Assembly (NCBI RefSeq): GCF_008039875.1
Contig: NZ_VRUU01000043.1
Location: 1 to 42,787, forward strand
From: Methylobacterium sp. WL119
Lineage (GTDB): Bacteria > Pseudomonadota > Alphaproteobacteria > Rhizobiales > Beijerinckiaceae
Direction of reading: 5' to 3'
DNA length: 42,787 bases
Shown here: in pieces, positions 27,060 to 36,271 of the stretch
Layout of the letters: every line of letters starts with the position of its first letter
Position numbering within the stretch: the stretch's first letter is position 1
Notes under the pieces: model-generated
What the model was told of the DNA's origin: nothing
What the model saw: the letters and a program-made list of their open reading frames with translations, nothing else
Database searches by the model: none
Position numbers and translations under genes: made by a program

Positions 27060-27302
27060 CGACGTCATCACGGAGCCCGCAGTAGCATTCGCCTCAAACG
27101 CTTCAGAAACGACACTGTAAAGCGACTGTATATCTTCGCAAATTGCTCATCAGGACGTGCCTTTCGGCAGCATGTCCGATTGATGACCAAAATTTCATGC
27201 AACGTGAGCTTCGGCGCCCGCGTTCCGACAGCAGCCCCAGGGCACAAGACGATCGTCGCAACAGACCCTCGCCGCCGCATGGGACGGATCGGAGATGTCG
27301 TC

Positions 27303-28064
27303 ATGACCCGCTACACCCTTCTCGCCACCGTCTTCACCGCCTCCGTCGCCCTCGGGGGCGCCGCCTACGCCGCCGACCAAGCTGCGACGACCGCCGCCTC
27401 CCACGAAACCGCGATCCAGAAGGACGTCGGCAAGCTGTCGGCCGATGGGGCGAAGGGCTTCCACGACCTGCATCTCGCCCGGATCGCGATCTTCGATGCC
27501 GACCCGGCCCAGGCCAAGACGCTGGTCCACGATGCGCAGGCGGTCCTCGCAAAGGCGAAGACCGACGAGAGCGTGTTCACCAAGGCGGAGGCCGATCTCA
27601 AGCCGCCCGCCGCCGCCAAGGCGATGCCGGCCAAGGGCACCGGCGTCGGCGACATGATGCAGCCCGTCGCGTGGCTGCCGGTCGACGGGCAGCTGCTGCT
27701 CGACGAGGATTTCGTCGCCACGCCGCAGAAGGCGGCAGCTGTGGCCGATGCCAACAAGAATCTCGAGAAGGGCGACCGCAAGGGCGCGGCCGAGAAGCTG
27801 AAGCTGGCCGGCGTGAACGTGAACTTCACCATGGCCGTTGTGCCGCTGGCCAAGACGACGGCGGATGTCGACCAGGCTGCGGCGCTGCTGGACCAGGGCA
27901 AGTACTACGAGGCGAATGCCGCGCTGAAGCAGGCCGAGGACGGCGTCCGCTTCGACGTCATCGATGCGACGAGCCTGCCGCAGGCCTCCAAGGCCGCGGG
28001 AGCATCCGCCAAGGCGAACGTGACCGAGCCGACCGGGACCGGCACCGCGAAGCCCGCGCACTGA
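27303..28064 (+). CDS. YfdX family periplasmic protein
   Basis: A 253-residue exported protein. The signal peptide is residues 1-23, ending AAYAAD. The mature part has the YfdX pattern: ETAIQKDVGKLSADGAKGFHDLHLARIAIFD, the central WLPVDGQLLLDEDF, VNVNFTMAVVPLAKTTADVDQAAALLDQGKYYEANAALK (split into blocks) and a Thr/Ala-rich tail. YfdX proteins are periplasmic; E. coli YfdX is linked to acid and drug stress through the EvgA regulon. The ATG at 27303 is chosen because the signal peptide begins there; the frame extends 41 codons upstream without conservation. The 243-base gap before it is AT-richer than its surroundings and probably holds a promoter. Its place inside the hopanoid island is unusual. 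Confidence 0.88.
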   Translation: MTRYTLLATVFTASVALGGAAYAADQAATTAASHETAIQKDVGKLSADGAKGFHDLHLARIAIFDADPAQAKTLVHDAQAVLAKAKTDESVFTKAEADLKPPAAAKAMPAKGTGVGDMMQPVAWLPVDGQLLLDEDFVATPQKAAAVADANKNLEKGDRKGAAEKLKLAGVNVNFTMAVVPLAKTTADVDQAAALLDQGKYYEANAALKQAEDGVRFDVIDATSLPQASKAAGASAKANVTEPTGTGTAKPAH

Positions 28065-28123
28065 TCGCAGCCCGCACGCCGACCGAGGTCGCTCGCGGAT
28101 AAAAGCCTGCCCACCAAACGAGA

Positions 28124-28152
28124 ACGGCGCCGTCCCCGTGGGACGACGCCGT
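28124..28152. terminator. Bidirectional terminator between yfdX-like gene and hpnN
   Basis: ACGGCG-C-CGTCCC (28124-28136) pairs with GGGACG-A-CGCCGT (28140-28152) around a CGT loop with one mismatch. A-rich sequence on the left (AAACGAGAA) gives T residues after the stem for minus-strand transcripts. It lies between convergent genes. Confidence 0.7.
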
Positions 28153-28180
28153 GCGTTTGAGCAGAAAGGCCTGCCGTCCG

Positions 28181-30838
28181 TCACTTCACGGCGGCGGGCT
28201 CCGGGCGGACGGCCTGGCCCGTGCCAGGCAACCGGCCGGCCTCTTCCCCCTCGGGGCGATCGGCATCGGGCTTGGCCGGCGGCGGACCGAGGAAGGCCGG
28301 CACCACGAAGAAGGCGGCGATGAGCGTGAAGAACAGCGACAGCGCCAGCAGCTTGCCCATGCTCGCCGTGCCGGGATGGCTCGACAGCACCAGCGAGCCG
28401 AAGGCGGTGCCCGTGGTCAGCGCGGAAAAGAAGATCGCCCGCGTCAGGCTGGAGGCCAGCATGTCGGTGACGCCGGCCCGCCAAGCGATTACGTAGTAGA
28501 TATGGAACGCCACGCCGACCGCGAGCATCAGCGGTAGGGCGATGATGTTGGCGAAGTTCAGCGGCATGCCGACGACGTGCAGCGCCATCAGCGTCCACAA
28601 GGTGGCGAGCACCAACGGCCCGAGCGTCATCGCCACGTCCCAAGGCTTCCGCAGCGCCACCGAGAGGATGATGAAGATCAGTACCAGGGCGGTCACCGCC
28701 GCCTGCACGAAGGCGCCGAGGATGGTGTAGCTCGACGAGGTCGTGGCGATCGGCGCGCCGGTGGCGTGCGGCGCGACGCTCTGGATCTCGGATGCGAACT
28801 GCCGCAGTACCTCGTCGTCGTTGGAATTGCCCTTCGGATGCACCTCGATGCGGGCGCGGCCGTCGGCGGCGACCCATTCGGCCTTCAGCTGCGGCGGTAG
28901 GTTGGCGAGGGTGATCTTCTCGGGATGCAGCACCGTCCGCAGCCGCGAGAGCAGCGGGCCGAGATCGGTGGTAAGGGCGACCGAGGCGGCCTCGCGCGTC
29001 GCCGGCTTGGCGGCCGCCAGCTTGTCGAGCGTGCCAGAGAGACGGCCGGCGGTCTTGTTGCCGGGCGCATTGCCGCCGGCGATGCCGGTCAGGGCGGCCG
29101 CGGTGTCCTTCAAGGCCTTGACGTTGTCGGCATCGGTCGGCGGCGACGGCTTGCGCGTCGGGTTGAGGATCGGATCGAGCAGCTCGGCCGTCTCGGCGAC
29201 GGTGGCGAGCTTCTTGTCCTGGTCGCGCGGCACAAAGGTGTCGATGCTCATGATGTCGGCGGCCAGCGGCAGCGCGGCGAGCTTCTTCGTGACCTCGGGC
29301 ACGGCGTCGACGCTCGGAGCCAGCACGTCGGCGACGTTCGGGCTCGTGGCGGGATCCTTGATCAGGTCGAGATAGGTCGCGATCGATTCCACGTGCGGGC
29401 TGCGAAGGTGCATCGGGTTCGAATCGAAGGGCAGCTTCCACAGCAGCGGGGCGCCGGCCAGCGTGACGAGGCCGACGGCGATCAGCACCGGCTTGCGATT
29501 GCGGATGATCCACGGATCGACGCCTGCGAGCCACGTGGTCTCGACGGCGGCCTTCTCGCCCTTCGGCCGGAACACGGCGATCAGCGCCGGCAGGAGGGTG
29601 ATCGCGAACAGGTAGGCGACGACCATGCCGACGCCGGCGATCAGGCCGAGCTCGGAGACGCCACGGAACGCGGTCGGCAGGAAGGCGAAGAAGCCGGCGA
29701 TCAGCGACACCGCCGCCAGGGTCAGCGACCAGCCGACCCCGCGCGCGGCGGCGCGGATCGCGTCCTCGAGCGTCGGCTGCTCGTAGCGGTCGGCACGGTA
29801 GCGCACCGAGAACTGGATGCCGAAATCGATGCCGAGGCCGACGAACAGGGCTGCGAAGGCCACCGAGATCGGGTTGAGCTCGCCCACCATCAGCAGCCCG
29901 AGCGCCGCCGTGACGATCAGGCCGGAGAAGGTGGTGATCAGAACCGACACCACCAGCGGCGCCGAGCGCAGGGCGAGCCAGAGGAACAGGACGATGGCGC
30001 CGACGGTGACGAGGTTGTTCAGCAGCGCGTCGTCGGACAGCGTCGCGAACTCGTCGTCGGCGACCGCGACCGGGCCGGTGAGACGCATCTCGAGCCCGTG
30101 CTCGGGATCGATGTTGAGCTCCTTGGCGACGTTCCGGATCAGCTTCGTCGCGGTGTAGCCCGGCTGCAGCGCGTTGAAATCGAGCACCGGCTGGATCAGC
30201 ACGAACTTGCGCAGGTCGGTGGTCTTGCTCTCGCCGCCCGACAGCAGGAGCTGCCAGGACATCCGCGCCGGCTTGCCGTCGAGCACCGTCTGCAACGTCC
30301 GGTCGATCTCGCCCATCGGCTTGTCGAGATCCTCGATCTTGGCGTCGCCGCTCTTGATGCCGCGGGCGCCGAGCGCCAGCACCCGCATCACGCCGCGCAG
30401 GCTCGGATCAGAGGCGAGCGGCCCGAGCAGGCCCTGCTGCTGCACCAGCTGCTCGGTGGTCTTCTCCAGTTCCGCCTGCGGCAGCAGCAGCAGGCCGTTC
30501 TTCTCGAAGAAGGGGCCGCCGTCGGGCCGGTAGACCGTCTCGATCAGGTTCTTGTGGACGGCGATCGCCTTGGCGAAGGCGCTCGCGGCCTCTTCCGCCT
30601 GCTCCGGCGTCTTGCCGTCGATCACCGCGACGACCGTGTTCGTGCGCTGCGGGAACGCCTTCTCGTAGTTGATCTCGTCCTGGCGCCAGGGCTCCTTCGG
30701 ATCGATCAGCCGCTCGACATCGGTGTTGATGCGGAACAGATGCGCCGCGATGCCGGTGCTGGCGGCGGTGACCAGGGCCACCAGGGCGATCACGACCCAG
30801 CGATGTCGGACGGAAAACGCGACGAGACGTTCGATCAC
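28181..30838 (-). CDS. hpnN: HpnN, hopanoid RND-type transporter
   Basis: An 885-residue RND-superfamily membrane protein. HpnN moves hopanoids from the inner to the outer membrane in bacteria where it has been studied. Membrane segments: one at residues 10-32, five around 280-430, then one near 450-470 and five around 690-860, giving the usual duplicated RND layout with two large periplasmic domains. Family sequence includes RINTDVERLIDPKEPWRQ and VGLGIDFGIQFSVRYRADR. The start is GTG 30838; no better start is near. It is divergent from hpnH across an unusually long 629-base gap. The last 30 residues are Pro/Glu/Arg-rich and variable. Confidence 0.94.
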   Translation of the reverse strand: MIERLVAFSVRHRWVVIALVALVTAASTGIAAHLFRINTDVERLIDPKEPWRQDEINYEKAFPQRTNTVVAVIDGKTPEQAEEAASAFAKAIAVHKNLIETVYRPDGGPFFEKNGLLLLPQAELEKTTEQLVQQQGLLGPLASDPSLRGVMRVLALGARGIKSGDAKIEDLDKPMGEIDRTLQTVLDGKPARMSWQLLLSGGESKTTDLRKFVLIQPVLDFNALQPGYTATKLIRNVAKELNIDPEHGLEMRLTGPVAVADDEFATLSDDALLNNLVTVGAIVLFLWLALRSAPLVVSVLITTFSGLIVTAALGLLMVGELNPISVAFAALFVGLGIDFGIQFSVRYRADRYEQPTLEDAIRAAARGVGWSLTLAAVSLIAGFFAFLPTAFRGVSELGLIAGVGMVVAYLFAITLLPALIAVFRPKGEKAAVETTWLAGVDPWIIRNRKPVLIAVGLVTLAGAPLLWKLPFDSNPMHLRSPHVESIATYLDLIKDPATSPNVADVLAPSVDAVPEVTKKLAALPLAADIMSIDTFVPRDQDKKLATVAETAELLDPILNPTRKPSPPTDADNVKALKDTAAALTGIAGGNAPGNKTAGRLSGTLDKLAAAKPATREAASVALTTDLGPLLSRLRTVLHPEKITLANLPPQLKAEWVAADGRARIEVHPKGNSNDDEVLRQFASEIQSVAPHATGAPIATTSSSYTILGAFVQAAVTALVLIFIILSVALRKPWDVAMTLGPLVLATLWTLMALHVVGMPLNFANIIALPLMLAVGVAFHIYYVIAWRAGVTDMLASSLTRAIFFSALTTGTAFGSLVLSSHPGTASMGKLLALSLFFTLIAAFFVVPAFLGPPPAKPDADRPEGEEAGRLPGTGQAVRPEPAAVK

Positions 30839-31467
30839 GAGTACCCTACCTGCCTGGAGCGGCTGCCCTTCGAGGCCGCACGACTCTCACATCTTGTATG
30901 CTGCCGGGACGGGTCCCGCGGGATCCGTCGACGGCGCGAGACCTTCGCCACATCCACCCGGTCGCATCGAGGCAGGATCGGACCTGATCGAGACGCGGTC
31001 GTCTCACGATGCCGTGTGGCCGAAGACGTGGCGCCGACCCGGTGAACGCACCGGACGACGCGGGATGAGGACGCATCCGAGGCACGATCGTTGCGCCAAG
31101 GCCGCAGCGCTCAGTAATCTTGCAGCCCTGCGATTGCAACGCAGCGACCCCCGAGGCGGGCGGCTCTCCCCATCGATGTGTGGCGCCGGCGCCGTTTCGC
31201 ACCGCAATATCACGGGATGCGCCGTTTCGCGGGACTGCCGTCGCATTGCCGACGCATTGGCAGGATGGGGTCCCCCCCCCGAAGCAGGACGCGTTCGCAG
31301 GAACGGCCCTCGGGCTGTGGCGCGGTTGCGTCAGCCCCGCAAACACGCACGCGAAACGGCCCAGGACCGGCCCGTTCAGATCGGTTCCAGGCTAGAGCGC
31401 TGGAATTCGAATTTTTTTCACGTTAAGCAGCCCCTTGGTTCGGGGCTACGCAAACAGGAGCCGTATC
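30839..31467. other. Long divergent intergenic region hpnN/hpnH
   Basis: No credible gene: the open frames on both strands are Arg/Pro/Ala-rich and unlike any family. It should contain two divergent promoters. Notable items: CTGCG-ATTGCAA-CGCAG hairpin (31128-31144), a nine-C run at 31272-31280 preceded by GGGG, a run of seven T at 31412-31418, and a leader hairpin AGCCCC (31429-31434) with GGGGCT (31442-31447) just before the hpnH ribosome site. A small RNA cannot be excluded. Confidence 0.55.
31456..31460 (+). promoter_or_regulatory. Ribosome-binding site supporting the TTG start of hpnH
   Basis: AGGAG, 7 bases before TTG 31468. It is placed ideally for that codon and too far downstream for the earlier in-frame TTG at 31435. 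Confidence 0.7.
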
Positions 31468-32631
31468 TTGGGAATCCCCCTCCGGTATGTCGCGACGATC
31501 GGCAGCTACATCATCAAGCAGCATCTCACCGGCCGGAAGCGCTATCCGCTCGTGATGATGATGGAGCCCCTGTTCCGCTGCAATCTCGCCTGCGCCGGCT
31601 GCGGCAAGATCGATTACCCCGACGAGATCCTGAACAAGCGCCTGCCCGTGGCGGACGCGCTGGAATCCGTGCGCGAGTGCGGCGCCCCGATGGTGGTGAT
31701 CGCCGGCGGCGAGCCGCTGCTGCACAAGGACCTGCCGCAGATCGTCGAGGGCATCATCGCGCAGAAGAAGTTCGCGATCGTGTGCACGAACGCGCTGCTG
31801 CTCGAGAAGAAGATCAAGGAGTACAAGCCGAGCCCGTACTTCACCTGGTCGATCCATCTCGACGGCGACAAGGAGATGCACGACGGCTCGGTCTGCCAGC
31901 GCGGCGTCTACGACAAGGCCGTGGCGGCGATCGCCAAGGCGAAGGAGATGGGCTTCCGCGTCACCATCAACTGCACCTTCTTCAACAACTCGTCCTCGGA
32001 CAAGATCGCCGACTTCTTCGACAGCGTGACCAAGATGGGCATCGACGGCATCACCGTCTCGCCCGGCTACGCCTACGAGCGCGCGCCCGACCAGCAGCAC
32101 TTCCTGAACCGCAAGGCGACGAAGGACCTGTTCCGCGGCGTGTTCCGCGCCGGCAAGGAGAAGGGCCGCCAGAAGTGGGCGTTCCAGCAGTCGGGCCTGT
32201 TCCTCGACTTCCTCGCCGGCAACCAGACCTACCATTGCACGCCCTGGGGCAACCCGACCCGCACCGTGTTCGGCTGGCAGAAGCCCTGCTACCTGCTCGG
32301 CGAGGGCTACGCGGCCACGTTCAAGGAGCTGATGGAGGAGACCGACTGGGATTCCTACGGCACCGGCAACTACGAGAAGTGCGCCGACTGCATGGTCCAC
32401 TCGGGCTACGAGGCCTCCTCGGTGGTCGATTCGGTGCGCAAGCCCTGGAAGCCGCTGATCCACGCCATCCGCGGGATCAAGACCGAGGGTGAGATGGCCC
32501 CCGAGGTCAGCCTCGAGAACCAGCGCCCGGCCGAGTTCGTGTTCTCCCGCAACGTCGCCCAGAAGCTCTCCGAGATCAAAGCCTCCGGCGTCGACACCAA
32601 GCGCGAAGCCCGCAACCGCACCGCGGCCTGA
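31468..32631 (+). CDS. hpnH: HpnH, adenosylhopane synthase (radical SAM)
   Basis: A 387-residue radical SAM enzyme that joins a 5'-deoxyadenosyl unit to hopene (diploptene), giving adenosylhopane, the first step toward extended C35 hopanoids. The CxxxCxxC motif is CNLACAGCG (near residues 42-50), followed by KIDYPDEIL. VIAGGEPLLHKDL is the SAM-binding Gly-Glu strand, and a C-terminal Cys-rich region includes YEKCADCMVHSGYE. The start TTG 31468 gives MGIPLRYVATIGSYI, the usual HpnH beginning, with AGGAG upstream. An intrinsic terminator follows at 32653. Its product is the substrate of HpnG, encoded at 35359. Confidence 0.96.
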   Translation: MGIPLRYVATIGSYIIKQHLTGRKRYPLVMMMEPLFRCNLACAGCGKIDYPDEILNKRLPVADALESVRECGAPMVVIAGGEPLLHKDLPQIVEGIIAQKKFAIVCTNALLLEKKIKEYKPSPYFTWSIHLDGDKEMHDGSVCQRGVYDKAVAAIAKAKEMGFRVTINCTFFNNSSSDKIADFFDSVTKMGIDGITVSPGYAYERAPDQQHFLNRKATKDLFRGVFRAGKEKGRQKWAFQQSGLFLDFLAGNQTYHCTPWGNPTRTVFGWQKPCYLLGEGYAATFKELMEETDWDSYGTGNYEKCADCMVHSGYEASSVVDSVRKPWKPLIHAIRGIKTEGEMAPEVSLENQRPAEFVFSRNVAQKLSEIKASGVDTKREARNRTAA

Positions 32632-32652
32632 CGGCTCGGCCACGCGCATTCG

Positions 32653-32692
32653 AGGAGGCCCGCCCGGGAAACCGTGCGGGCCTCCTTCGTTT
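32653..32692 (+). terminator. Intrinsic terminator of hpnH
   Basis: An 11-bp stem, AGGAGGCCCGC (32653-32663) with GCGGGCCTCCT (32676-32686), followed by TCGTTT. A convincing terminator 22 bases after the hpnH stop. Confidence 0.85.
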
Positions 32693-32838
32693 CGGCGAGG
32701 CTCGGTGGAGCGTCGTGCCTTTCGCGACACGATGTCTGCAGCTGACCCAACGCAGGACAAATATCCTTCCTGCCGTCACCGGGCCGTCATGCCCGATCCC
32801 TAGCTGCGGCTCAGCTTGAGTGGCTGGGGGATCCCGCG

Positions 32839-35325
32839 ATGGTGACACGGTACGGCGCGGCGCGAGCCGTGGGCTCATTCGGCGTGCTTGCGTTCCTGAC
32901 GGGCGCGGCCTCGGCCCAGGCGATCCGCACGCCGAACCTGACGACGGCCGACGGCCCAGTGGCGGTGACGGTTGGCGATGCGACCGTCGTGAACCAAGGT
33001 CTCCAAGGCGTCGGCCGGCTGCCGGCCACCACCCGCGACTTCCTCGGCGACACGCTGGGCTCGTTCTCCGCGCTCGCGATCGACCTCGCCAGCTGGCGGC
33101 GCTCGGGGGCCACCTACAGCGGCACGCTCTACACGCTGCCCGATCGGGGCTACAACGATCCGAGCGGCGGGCTGTTCTCCGATTACGCCGGCCGGCTGAA
33201 CCGCTTCAATCTCAGCTTCACGCCCGATCCCGGCGCGGGCCTGCCGCAATTGACCGCCTCCCAGCGGCAGATCGCGATCGTGCCGAACGGCGGCATCGTG
33301 CTCACCGATGCCAACGGCCGGCGCTTCAGCGGTCTCGATCCGGCCTCCGGCACCACGACCCAGCTCGGCGCGGTGCTGCCTTCGGTGGCGAGCGGGCCGA
33401 GCGCAGGCCGGATCAGCCTCGATGCGGAAGGTCTCGCGCGGCGACTCGACGGCTCCTTCTACGTCAGCGACGAGTACGGGCCGAACATCTATTACTTCAG
33501 CGCCGGCGGGCAGCTTCAGGGCGTGCTCGGCGTGCCCGACGCGATCCGGCCGCGCACGGCCGGGGCGCTCGACTTCAACTCGATCAACCCGCCCGACACC
33601 GGCCGACGCAACAACCAGGGCTTCGAGGCGCTGTCGCTGGCCCCCGACGGCCGCAGCCTCGTCACCATTCTGCAGAGTGCCACGCTCCAGGATTCCGGCC
33701 CGAATCAGCAACAGCGCAACAACACCCGCATCCTGATCTACGACCTCGCCGGCAGCGCGGTACCGGCCGCGCCCGCGCGCGAATACGTGCTGCAGCTGCC
33801 GACCTACCGCGACACCGGCAACGGCGGCGCGCCGAACCGGACGGCGGCACAGAGCGACATGCTGGCCCTCAACGACACCCAGTTCCTCGTGCTCTCTCGC
33901 GATTCGAACGGGCTCGGCACCGGCAACACCACGCCGATCGTCTACAAGAGCGTCCTGCTGGTCGACATCGCGCAGGCCACAAACATCGCCGGCCCCCCCT
34001 ACGACGGGGCCACCCCGATCTCGCCGGGGGGCACCCTGCGGCCCGGGGTCCAGCCGGCGCAGACGACCGAGATCGTCAACCTGCTGAACCCGGTCCAGCT
34101 CGGGCGCTTCGGCATGAACCTCAACACCAACCCGGCGACCCAGACCACGCTCTCGGAGAAGTTCGAGGCCCTCGGTCTCGTGCCGGTGCTGAGCGAGCGG
34201 GCGCCGAACGACTATTTCCTGCTCGTCGGCAACGACAATGACTTCCTCACCCGGCAAGGCAGCATCAACGGTCAGGGCTACGATGCCGGCATCAACAACG
34301 ATTCGGTGCTGCTCGCCTATCGCTTGACGCTGCCCACCTACGTCGATCCGCTCTCCCTCGCGGTGATGAAGCAGACGGCGCCCGTGGTGCTTCAGGGGCT
34401 CGGCGGCGCGACCCTCGGCTTCGCCGCGTCGGCGACACGGGGCGTGCAGGACCACCTCGCCGCCCTGCGCCGCGGCCAGGGCCTCGCCGGGCCCTGGAGC
34501 CAGTCCGGCGGCTTGTGGATCCGCAGCGATGTTGTGTTCGCCGACCAGCCGCGCAACGGCGGCCTCGCCCTCGACCGCACCATCGCGCAGGGCAGCGCCG
34601 GACTCGATCTTCCGCTGCCCGGAGTTTGGCGCGCGGGCGTCGCCGTCGGCGGCGGCGGCGGGTCGCTCAGCCGCGCCGGCGGCTTCCGGCAGGACCAGAG
34701 CGCCTTCACGGTCTCGGCCTATGCCGGCTACTACGGTGCGGACTTCTACGCCCAGGGCATCGTCGGCGGCGCGCCGGAGGTCAGCCTCGACGGGATCCGC
34801 CGACCTGCGGCCTACGGGCTCACCGCGTCCGGGCGCAGCTCGGGCAGCGCCTTCGCGATCGACGGCGAGGCCGGCGTGCCGATCCGAGCCGGCGACCTCG
34901 GGCTGACGCTGTTCGCAGGCATCACCCACCTGTCCGGCACCGTCGACGGCTTCACGGAGACCGGAGCGGCGGGCAACAACATCGCGTATCGCGACCTCAC
35001 CCTGGTTCAAACCACGGTGCGCTTCGGCGGCGAGCTGGCCTATTACGGGCTCGCCGGACTGATCCCGTCGGTGCGCTTGGCGTACAACCTCGCCACGGTT
35101 CCGCAAGGCAGCAGCGGCACCGTGCGTCTCGCCAGCGTCCAGAACGGTCTCGCCACCGCCGCCGTGGCCGTGCCGTTCCTGCGCGACGACTTCGTCAGCG
35201 CCGGCGCCGGCCTGCAGGGCAGCCTCACCGACGACCTGGGCTGGCGGGTCGACTATCAGGCGGCCATCGGCACCCGCACGGGCGTCGCCCACGGCGTCAC
35301 CGCGGGACTTCGCTATCAGTGGTAG
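32839..35325 (+). CDS. Esterase-like/phytase-like domain fused to an autotransporter beta-barrel
   Basis: An 828-residue predicted outer-membrane protein. The signal peptide is residues 1-26, ending ASAQA. Residues about 50-490 match the 'esterase-like activity of phytase' propeller domain: YTLPDRGYNDPSG, LDAEGLARRLDGSFYVSDEYGPNIYYFS and NQGFEALSLAPDGRSL are typical. Residues about 560-828 form an autotransporter-like barrel of alternating Gly/aromatic strands, ending in Trp after RYQ, as outer-membrane barrels do. The passenger is probably displayed or released at the cell surface. Phytase activity is not implied by the domain name; the substrate is unknown. It lies between hpnH and hpnG but on its own message, converging on hpnG with a 33-base gap. 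A relation to hopanoids is unproven. Confidence 0.85.
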   Translation: MVTRYGAARAVGSFGVLAFLTGAASAQAIRTPNLTTADGPVAVTVGDATVVNQGLQGVGRLPATTRDFLGDTLGSFSALAIDLASWRRSGATYSGTLYTLPDRGYNDPSGGLFSDYAGRLNRFNLSFTPDPGAGLPQLTASQRQIAIVPNGGIVLTDANGRRFSGLDPASGTTTQLGAVLPSVASGPSAGRISLDAEGLARRLDGSFYVSDEYGPNIYYFSAGGQLQGVLGVPDAIRPRTAGALDFNSINPPDTGRRNNQGFEALSLAPDGRSLVTILQSATLQDSGPNQQQRNNTRILIYDLAGSAVPAAPAREYVLQLPTYRDTGNGGAPNRTAAQSDMLALNDTQFLVLSRDSNGLGTGNTTPIVYKSVLLVDIAQATNIAGPPYDGATPISPGGTLRPGVQPAQTTEIVNLLNPVQLGRFGMNLNTNPATQTTLSEKFEALGLVPVLSERAPNDYFLLVGNDNDFLTRQGSINGQGYDAGINNDSVLLAYRLTLPTYVDPLSLAVMKQTAPVVLQGLGGATLGFAASATRGVQDHLAALRRGQGLAGPWSQSGGLWIRSDVVFADQPRNGGLALDRTIAQGSAGLDLPLPGVWRAGVAVGGGGGSLSRAGGFRQDQSAFTVSAYAGYYGADFYAQGIVGGAPEVSLDGIRRPAAYGLTASGRSSGSAFAIDGEAGVPIRAGDLGLTLFAGITHLSGTVDGFTETGAAGNNIAYRDLTLVQTTVRFGGELAYYGLAGLIPSVRLAYNLATVPQGSSGTVRLASVQNGLATAAVAVPFLRDDFVSAGAGLQGSLTDDLGWRVDYQAAIGTRTGVAHGVTAGLRYQW

Positions 35326-35358
35326 CAGGCGAGCTAGAGGATCGCCGAAGCCGCACGC

Positions 35359-36123
35359 TCAGGCGCCGCGGCGATCCTCGTGCGGCGGCACCCCGAGGCT
35401 CGGGCCGAGGAGCGTGCGGCAGCGGCTGAGCGCCGCGAAGGCGGCGTTCGAATCGCGCGCGAGACGGACAAGATCGACAATCCGGGCCGATCCTCGTGCG
35501 ACAGCCGAGAGGACGGCGAGGATGTCGGGCTCGCCATTCGGCTTGAGAGCCTGGGCGGCGAAGGCGGGTAAGGCCCGGTGCGCCGGATCGCAGACCACCC
35601 GGATCGCCGCGAACGGCAGACCGTGCCGCTCCGCGAAGGCGGCGGCGATGTGCGATTCCATGTCGACGGCTAGCGCCCGGGTGCGCGCCCGCAGCTCGGC
35701 CTTGCCCGCGACGCTCATCACCGCAGCATCGACGCCGGCGAGGTCGCCGGAGCGAATCGTGTCGCCGGGCAGACCGAGGCGCGCGAGCAGGGCGGCCGCG
35801 ACCGCCGGATCGGCCTCGTAGCGCCGGTCCGCCGCGACGATTCCGGCCGCGACCACCACGTCGCCCGGAACGAGGTTCGGATCGAGACCGCCCGCGATGC
35901 CGATGCTGACGATCGCGCGGCAGCCGGGCGGGTCCCACGACGCCAGCAGGGCGGCGAGACGGGCGGGATTTCCGCCGGCGCCCACCGCCTCGACGCCGGG
36001 GCCCGAAGCGAGCCGGCGTTCCTTGGCGAGGCCCGTGACGGCGAGCACCGGAAGGCTCGACGCGGGGTCGGGCGCATGGAGACCGACCGCGCGGGCAGGG
36101 GACGCCGGCTCCACGCGGGTCAT
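35359..36123 (-). CDS. hpnG: HpnG, adenosylhopane nucleosidase/phosphorylase
   Basis: A 254-residue member of the nucleoside phosphorylase superfamily. HpnG removes adenine from adenosylhopane to give ribosylhopane or its phosphate. Visible signatures are VVSIGIAGGL-like AIVSIGIAGGLDPNLVPGDVVVA (in two blocks) and the base-binding ALAVDMESHIAAAFAERHG with the VDMES core; PFAAIRVVCDPA follows. Its start at 36123 lies 148 bases after the shc stop, and it is the last gene of hpnA-C-D-E-shc-G. The N-terminal 20 residues are Pro/Ala-rich and may not be conserved; no closer start has a better ribosome site. Confidence 0.9.
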   Translation of the reverse strand: MTRVEPASPARAVGLHAPDPASSLPVLAVTGLAKERRLASGPGVEAVGAGGNPARLAALLASWDPPGCRAIVSIGIAGGLDPNLVPGDVVVAAGIVAADRRYEADPAVAAALLARLGLPGDTIRSGDLAGVDAAVMSVAGKAELRARTRALAVDMESHIAAAFAERHGLPFAAIRVVCDPAHRALPAFAAQALKPNGEPDILAVLSAVARGSARIVDLVRLARDSNAAFAALSRCRTLLGPSLGVPPHEDRRGA

Positions 36124-36271
36124 GGGTCGACGATCGTAAAGGGTGGCATCCGCGAAGCGATCACCGGCGGTCCGTCCTACAAATCACCCCGACCGCTCGC
36201 CGAGCCCGGGGTGGCGCAGACGGTCCTTCCCGCCCGTGCCCGCTCCGCTCGGATCGCGCAAAGTCGGCCGA

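Noticed and set aside
30846..31346. 166-residue minus-strand frame in the hpnN/hpnH gap
   Set aside because: Arg/Gly/Pro-rich with no conserved pattern; starting codon weak and no partner on the other side. Treated as non-coding.
32875..35292. 805-residue open frame antisense to the autotransporter fusion
   Set aside because: The plus-strand protein has signal peptide, domains and a barrel end; the antisense frame has only Arg/Glu/Val-rich repeats typical of reversed GC-rich codons.
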